Shown here: one piece after another, positions 60,190 to 64,000 of the stretch | Layout of the letters: the number at the start of each line of letters is the position of its first letter | How positions within the stretch are numbered: position 1 is the stretch's first letter | From: Pseudoalteromonas apostichopi | GTDB lineage: Bacteria; Pseudomonadota; Gammaproteobacteria; Enterobacterales; Alteromonadaceae | Direction: 5' to 3' | Length of the DNA: 64,000 nucleotides | NCBI RefSeq assembly: GCF_030297135.1 | Contig: NZ_AP028065.1 | Span: 3,348,001 to 3,412,000, forward strand | Translations under genes and position numbers: made by a program | Notes under the pieces: generated by a model | The model's database searches: none | Seen by the model: only the letters and a program-made list of their open reading frames with translations | What the model was told of the DNA's origin: nothing

Positions 60190-61263
60190 TTGAATTGGCA
60201 ATCATTAGTTGATAATCGACAACGCTTTTTCTGGGTTTTGCAAATTGCAGGCTGGATAGGGTATGCGTTAGTTAATTATATCGGCTCAAAAGTCTTTGAA
60301 ATGCGTGATATTTACGTATTTGTTATTGTGTTAAACGCCTATGCAGGCTGTTTAATGACAGTACCTTTGCGTTATATGTACCGTAAAGTGTGGAATGCTT
60401 CACCTTGGGTATTGATGCTCGTGGTTTTTGGTGCTTCATATGTTACTGGGACACTTTGGGCTGTAGTACAAAAATTCAATTTATGGGAAATCTACCGTCA
60501 CGGTTACCGCCCAAATGAGTGGTTTTATTACTTTCAGCAAGGTTTAGATTCGGTTTATATCATTCTTTGTTGGAGTGGTTTGTATTTTGGGATTAAGTAT
60601 TATCAGCTATTGCAAAGTGAGCGTCAAAAAGCTTTAAAAGCAACCACTATGGCTCATGAAGCACAGCTTAAAATGCTGCGTTATCAACTTAACCCACATT
60701 TTTTATTTAATACCTTAAATGCAATCTCCACGTTGATTTTGGTAAAAGAGAATAAAGATGCGAATTTAATGGTGTCTAAATTGAGTGATTTCTTGCGTTA
60801 TACACTTAATACCGACCCCATTAAAAAGGTGCCGTTAGAACAAGAAATTCATGCATTGATGCTGTACCTTGAAATCGAAAAAGTTCGCTTCGATGAGCGC
60901 TTGCAAGTAAATGTTGATGTAAGCGAGCAAGCAAAAGAAGCCTTGGTACCAAGCTTAATCCTTCAGCCTATAATCGAAAACTCGATTAAGTATGCGATAG
61001 CGCAATTAAATGAAGGCGGTGTGATTGATATTAAAGCACAAGTTTTTGCAAATGAACTATTATTGGAAGTAGGCGATAATGGTCCTGGCACTGAGCTAAA
61101 AAATGGTCAACTAGTTAATTCACATGGCGTTGGCATAGCAAATACACAGGACCGCTTAAAAACACTTTATGAGAACAACTACTCGTTTGTTCTCTCTGAC
61201 AATACGCCAAGTGGGTTAAAAGTTAATCTGCGCGTTCCGTTTGAAAAGGCTGTTAAGAAATGA
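60190..61263 (+). CDS. LytS/YehU-like sensor histidine kinase
   Basis: This 357-residue kinase has four membrane helices (1-150), a short coiled coil and the His_kinase core. The phospho-acceptor is in LRYQLNPHFLFNTLNAIS, and the ATPase shows PSLILQPIIENSIKYAI and GDNGPGTE. The start is TTG 60190, with AAAGGT at 60173-60178 upstream; no ATG gives the conserved N-terminus. It overlaps its response regulator by four bases (ATGA). The stimulus is unknown. Confidence 0.9.
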   Translation: MNWQSLVDNRQRFFWVLQIAGWIGYALVNYIGSKVFEMRDIYVFVIVLNAYAGCLMTVPLRYMYRKVWNASPWVLMLVVFGASYVTGTLWAVVQKFNLWEIYRHGYRPNEWFYYFQQGLDSVYIILCWSGLYFGIKYYQLLQSERQKALKATTMAHEAQLKMLRYQLNPHFLFNTLNAISTLILVKENKDANLMVSKLSDFLRYTLNTDPIKKVPLEQEIHALMLYLEIEKVRFDERLQVNVDVSEQAKEALVPSLILQPIIENSIKYAIAQLNEGGVIDIKAQVFANELLLEVGDNGPGTELKNGQLVNSHGVGIANTQDRLKTLYENNYSFVLSDNTPSGLKVNLRVPFEKAVKK

Positions 61264-62084
61264 GCAAAATTAGAACTTTGATCGTTGATGATGAACCGTT
61301 AGCAAGAAAAGGCCTAGCTGTTCGACTTTCTGAGTTTGACGATTTAGAAGTCATTCGTTTATGTAGCAATGGTCAAGAAGCAATTGAAGAATGCTTATCA
61401 GGCAACATTCAATTGGTTTTCTTAGATATTCAAATGCCAAATATGAACGGTTTTGAAGTTGCAAGAGCACTTAGCGAGAGCGTAAATCCATTACCAGCTA
61501 TTGTGTTTGTAACAGCTTTTGACCAGTTTGCAGTAAAAGCATTCGAGATTCATGCGTTGGATTATATTCTTAAACCAGTCGATGACAACAGACTAAAACA
61601 GGCGGTAGAAAAAGTGCATACCTATTTAAAAACGCAACAAGATAACGCCCATAAGAAAAAACTAGCGAGCTTTGTTGCAGGTATTACAGGCAATAATTGC
61701 GAAGAAATTCTAAAGAAGTTAGCAACGGGCGATAGCCTTGCTGATCGTCGTTATCCAGAATCATTAGCTGTAAAAGAGCAGGGCGAAATTGTCCGTGTGC
61801 CAGTAATTACAATTCAATGGGTTGATGCAGCAGGCGATTATATGTGCTTACATTGCCAAGATGGACAAACTCACATACTGCGTAAAACAATGAAAGAGCT
61901 TGAACAAGAGCTTGATCCGCAATTATTTGTCCGTGTTCATCGCAGTGCAATAGTGAATACAAAGCAAATTAGCAAGCTTGTTACTCAAGTAAGTGGAGAA
62001 TACCTTTTAGTGTTAGATAACGGTCAAGAATTAAAAGTAAGCCGCAGCTACCGCGACAAAGTTAAAGCAGCACTTGCTAGTTAA
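61260..62084 (+). CDS. LytTR-family response regulator
   Basis: This 274-residue regulator is the partner of the preceding kinase. The receiver domain (1-120) has VDDEPLARKG and the phospho-acceptor Asp in LVFLDIQMPNMNG, with Thr in FVTAFD and Lys in ILKPVDD. The C-terminal LytTR DNA-binding domain (about 170-274) includes IQWVDAAGDYMCLHC, FVRVHRSAIVNTKQI and LKVSRSYRDKVK. Members bind paired direct repeats. Its targets are not visible here. Confidence 0.92.
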   Translation: MSKIRTLIVDDEPLARKGLAVRLSEFDDLEVIRLCSNGQEAIEECLSGNIQLVFLDIQMPNMNGFEVARALSESVNPLPAIVFVTAFDQFAVKAFEIHALDYILKPVDDNRLKQAVEKVHTYLKTQQDNAHKKKLASFVAGITGNNCEEILKKLATGDSLADRRYPESLAVKEQGEIVRVPVITIQWVDAAGDYMCLHCQDGQTHILRKTMKELEQELDPQLFVRVHRSAIVNTKQISKLVTQVSGEYLLVLDNGQELKVSRSYRDKVKAALAS

Positions 62085-62100
62085 CTAATTAAATACAAAC

Positions 62101-62130
62101 AAAAAAGGCGCAATCTATTGCGCCTTTTTT
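62101..62130. terminator. bidirectional terminator between lytR and pykA
   Basis: The perfect 13-base stem AAAAAAGGCGCAA (62101-62113) / TTGCGCCTTTTTT (62118-62130) has a TCTA loop. Confidence 0.93.
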
Positions 62131-62147
62131 AATGAACATTAAAAAGT

Positions 62148-63581
62148 TTAAACTGTTACAATCTTCATTGTGTTGGTAGCACCAATTGTTTCCATCGCAT
62201 CACCGTGAGTTAAAATCACAGTATCACCTGCTACAAGAGCACCTTGCTCAACAAGCGTATTTAGTGCGTCACGAACCATACTGTCATCTTCACATTTTGT
62301 TGAATCGAAGAATACAGGGTAAACACCACGGTAAAGCGCTGTCTGACCAAGTGTGTTAGCATGACGTGATAGTGAATAAATTGGTAAACCAGAGCTAATA
62401 CGCGACATTAGTTTAGCTGTGCTACCTGATTCAGTTAGTGTCACAATCGCTTTTACAGAATCTAGGTGGTTAGCTGCATACATAGCAGATAACGCAATTG
62501 ATTCAGCATTTGATGAAAAACGGCTGTCTAAACGGTGCTTAGAAACGTGAGTTTCTTTTTGTGATTCTGCGCCTAAACAAACACGAGCCATTGTAGCTAC
62601 TGTTTCTTCAGGGTAGTCACCAGCCGCTGTTTCTGCAGATAACATAACTGCATCAGTGCCATCTAAAACTGCGTTTGCAACATCCATAACCTCAGCACGT
62701 GTTGGCATTGGGTTATCGATCATTGATTCCATCATTTGAGTTGCTGTAACCACAGTACGGTTTAGTGAACGCGCACGGCTAATAATTAGCTTTTGTTTAC
62801 CAACAAGGGCTGCATCACCAATTTCTACACCTAAATCACCACGAGCAACCATAACTGCGTCTGAAGCAAGTACGATATCGTCGATTGCTTCAACGGTTTC
62901 AACCGCTTCTGCACGCTCGATTTTTGCAAGTAGTTGTGCGTTTGAGCCTGCAGCTTCTGCCAAAGATCGAACATAACGCATATCATCGCCACTACGCGGA
63001 AATGAAACAGCAATATAATCAACACCAATTTCAGTCGCTGTGATTAAATCTTCTTTGTCTTTCTCGGTAAAAGCTGGGGCTGTTAAACCACCACCTAGAC
63101 GGTTGATACCTTTATTGTTTGAAAGTACGCCACCTACAGTAACAGTCGTGTGAACTAGGTCACCATCAACGCTATCAACAGTTAATTGAATTAAACCGTC
63201 GTTTAATAACAATAAATCGCCTGTTTTAACATCGTTAGGTAACTCTTTATAGTCGATACCTACTGCATTAACGTCGCCTTGGCCCTTTTCCATTTTTGCA
63301 TCAAGGGTAAACTTTGCGCCAACTTCTAGGTTTACTTTGCCGTCTTTAAACGTAGATACACGAATCTTAGGGCCTTGTAAGTCAGCAAGGATAGCAACGT
63401 GTTTGCCTAAACGCTTAGCAATGCTGCGTACCGCTTCTGCGCGGTCTTTATGATCTTGTGCAACGCCATGTGAGAAGTTCAAACGAACCACATTTGCACC
63501 TGCACGAATAATTTTTTCTAGGTTGTTATCGCGATCAGTTGCCGGTCCAAGGGTCGCAACAATTTTTGTGCGTCTTAGCAT
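62148..63581 (-). CDS. pykA: pyruvate kinase (PykA type)
   Basis: Pyruvate kinase transfers phosphate from PEP to ADP. The 477 residues match E. coli PykA (type II) most closely. RRTKIVATLGPATD, VVRLNFSHG, AILADLQGPKIRVSTF, the catalytic MVARGDLGVEIG and TATQMMESMI are all present. The B-domain and the C-terminal regulatory domain are complete. I choose ATG 63581, with AGGAG seven bases upstream; the TTG at 63602 would extend it by seven residues but has no ribosome binding site. It is monocistronic. Confidence 0.95.
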   Translation of the reverse strand: MLRRTKIVATLGPATDRDNNLEKIIRAGANVVRLNFSHGVAQDHKDRAEAVRSIAKRLGKHVAILADLQGPKIRVSTFKDGKVNLEVGAKFTLDAKMEKGQGDVNAVGIDYKELPNDVKTGDLLLLNDGLIQLTVDSVDGDLVHTTVTVGGVLSNNKGINRLGGGLTAPAFTEKDKEDLITATEIGVDYIAVSFPRSGDDMRYVRSLAEAAGSNAQLLAKIERAEAVETVEAIDDIVLASDAVMVARGDLGVEIGDAALVGKQKLIISRARSLNRTVVTATQMMESMIDNPMPTRAEVMDVANAVLDGTDAVMLSAETAAGDYPEETVATMARVCLGAESQKETHVSKHRLDSRFSSNAESIALSAMYAANHLDSVKAIVTLTESGSTAKLMSRISSGLPIYSLSRHANTLGQTALYRGVYPVFFDSTKCEDDSMVRDALNTLVEQGALVAGDTVILTHGDAMETIGATNTMKIVTV

Positions 63582-63602
63582 CAAATTCTCCTGTGCGCTC
63601 AA

Positions 63603-64000
63603 ATATATTAAGCGAATTGATGGTTATCTATTAAAATGTCGTGCTATAAACCTTAATTATAGGCTTATACATAAGCACAATGTAGAACTCATAAGTAAAA
63701 AATGATTGTTTTTACTTATGAGAATCTGGCTCTTTGTATGAATTTTAAAGTTTACAAAGTATGAATGACGTTATTATGACACCGGTGTCAGGTAGCGTCA
63801 ATACACATACCTTTTTAAAGGGTATTATAAAAATCTGGTCCGATGCCTTAGTAATTTTGATATACTGAGCGAAACGTCGCTTCATGATTTCTTAGATTTC
63901 TCTCAAGTTGGCTCTCAAGCTCGCATTTTTGGGCTGCTTGGGTATAATGCGCGCGTAATTATTTTGATTAACTAACCAATAGTTGTTACCGAGGAGGACA
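63603..64000 (+). other. 398-base control region between pykA and a gene beyond the window
   Basis: This region has no convincing ORF. It holds the pykA promoter side (AT-rich, 63603-63720), the palindrome TGACACCGGTGTCA (63777-63790), and a good -10 TATAAT at 63943-63948. A strong ribosome binding site GAGGAGG lies at 63991-63997, which implies a rightward gene starting just after base 64000. Confidence 0.75.
63777..63790. promoter_or_regulatory. 14-base perfect palindrome TGACACCGGTGTCA, LacI-type operator
   Basis: The CG-centred palindrome is typical of LacI-family operators. It lies about 195 bases before pykA and about 150 bases before the rightward -10. It could regulate either gene. 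No LacI-family regulator lies in the window. Confidence 0.55.

Noticed and set aside
63582..63602. Extended pykA start at TTG 63602
   Set aside because: The extension would include the AGGAG ribosome binding site, and known PykA proteins begin near the ATG at 63581.

Overview
The window reads as a chromosomal segment of an AT-rich marine gammaproteobacterium of the order Alteromonadales, most likely Pseudoalteromonas. The evidence is the close match of housekeeping proteins (FabF, Tmk, IF3, L20, ThrS, PykA, RsmF) to enterobacterial and Alteromonadales forms, the norM/ribE divergent pair, small families typical of the order (DUF3080, DUF3010, DUF3718-like), and an AcnD/PrpF-type methylcitrate operon. 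No prophage, plasmid or CRISPR array is seen. The genus is an inference from remembered families, not from a database search.

Layout. 1-7166: the 3' part of fabF, then a tight run pabC-mltG-tmk-holB-pilZ-tatD and a PhoD-like phosphoesterase, met by a convergent deacetylase. 8049-9728: a candidate small RNA and rsmF, both on the minus strand. 9820-16748: a GntR regulator with several TGTCGAC operator boxes, then prpB-prpC-acnD-prpF, which together oxidise propionyl-CoA to pyruvate and succinate. 16735-20540: an orphan binding protein, a GH97 glycosidase and a tRNA-Val(GAC) locus with two intact tRNAs and at least five degenerate tandem tRNA-like copies. 20651-27414: DUF3080, NorM, RibE, a CPXCG zinc-ribbon protein, a fructosamine-kinase homologue, DUF445, a DUF3718-like protein and an HNH-like protein without its catalytic His. 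27527-34024: an exported amidohydrolase pair (one probably a pseudoenzyme), a divergent Nramp-like transporter, MAPEG, and an outer-membrane/BIG2 pair. 34196-46381: ABC exporter, esterase, VanZ, diguanylate cyclase, M28 peptidase, TPR histidine kinase, LruC protein with lipoprotein, and gdhA. 46431-47820: a RAYT-type transposase among short GACACCC repeats. 47905-51366: acyl-CoA ligase, DUF3010, EEP nuclease. 51515-54977: the translation locus thrS-infC-rpmI-rplT with visible autoregulatory features. 54981-62084: a MITE-like palindrome, M14 peptidase, YcbL-like hydrolase, Lrp, SulP and a LytS/LytR pair. 62148-63581: pykA; the last 400 bases are the control region of a gene beyond the window.

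Most notable signals. (1) The perfect 12-mer ATTGTCGACAAT at the start of the prp transcription unit recurs inside and upstream of the acyl-CoA ligase gene about 37 kb away. This predicts that the GntR regulator also controls that ligase, which could supply the propionyl-CoA synthetase missing from the prp operon. (2) The thrS leader has two hairpins whose loops carry CGU and UGU in anticodon-like context, matching the E. coli scheme of ThrRS autoregulation by tRNA mimicry. (3) The tRNA-Val pseudo-tRNA array keeps a paired T-stem while the anticodon arm is replaced by a shared foreign stretch. (4) In the amidohydrolase pair the second member has lost most metal ligands.
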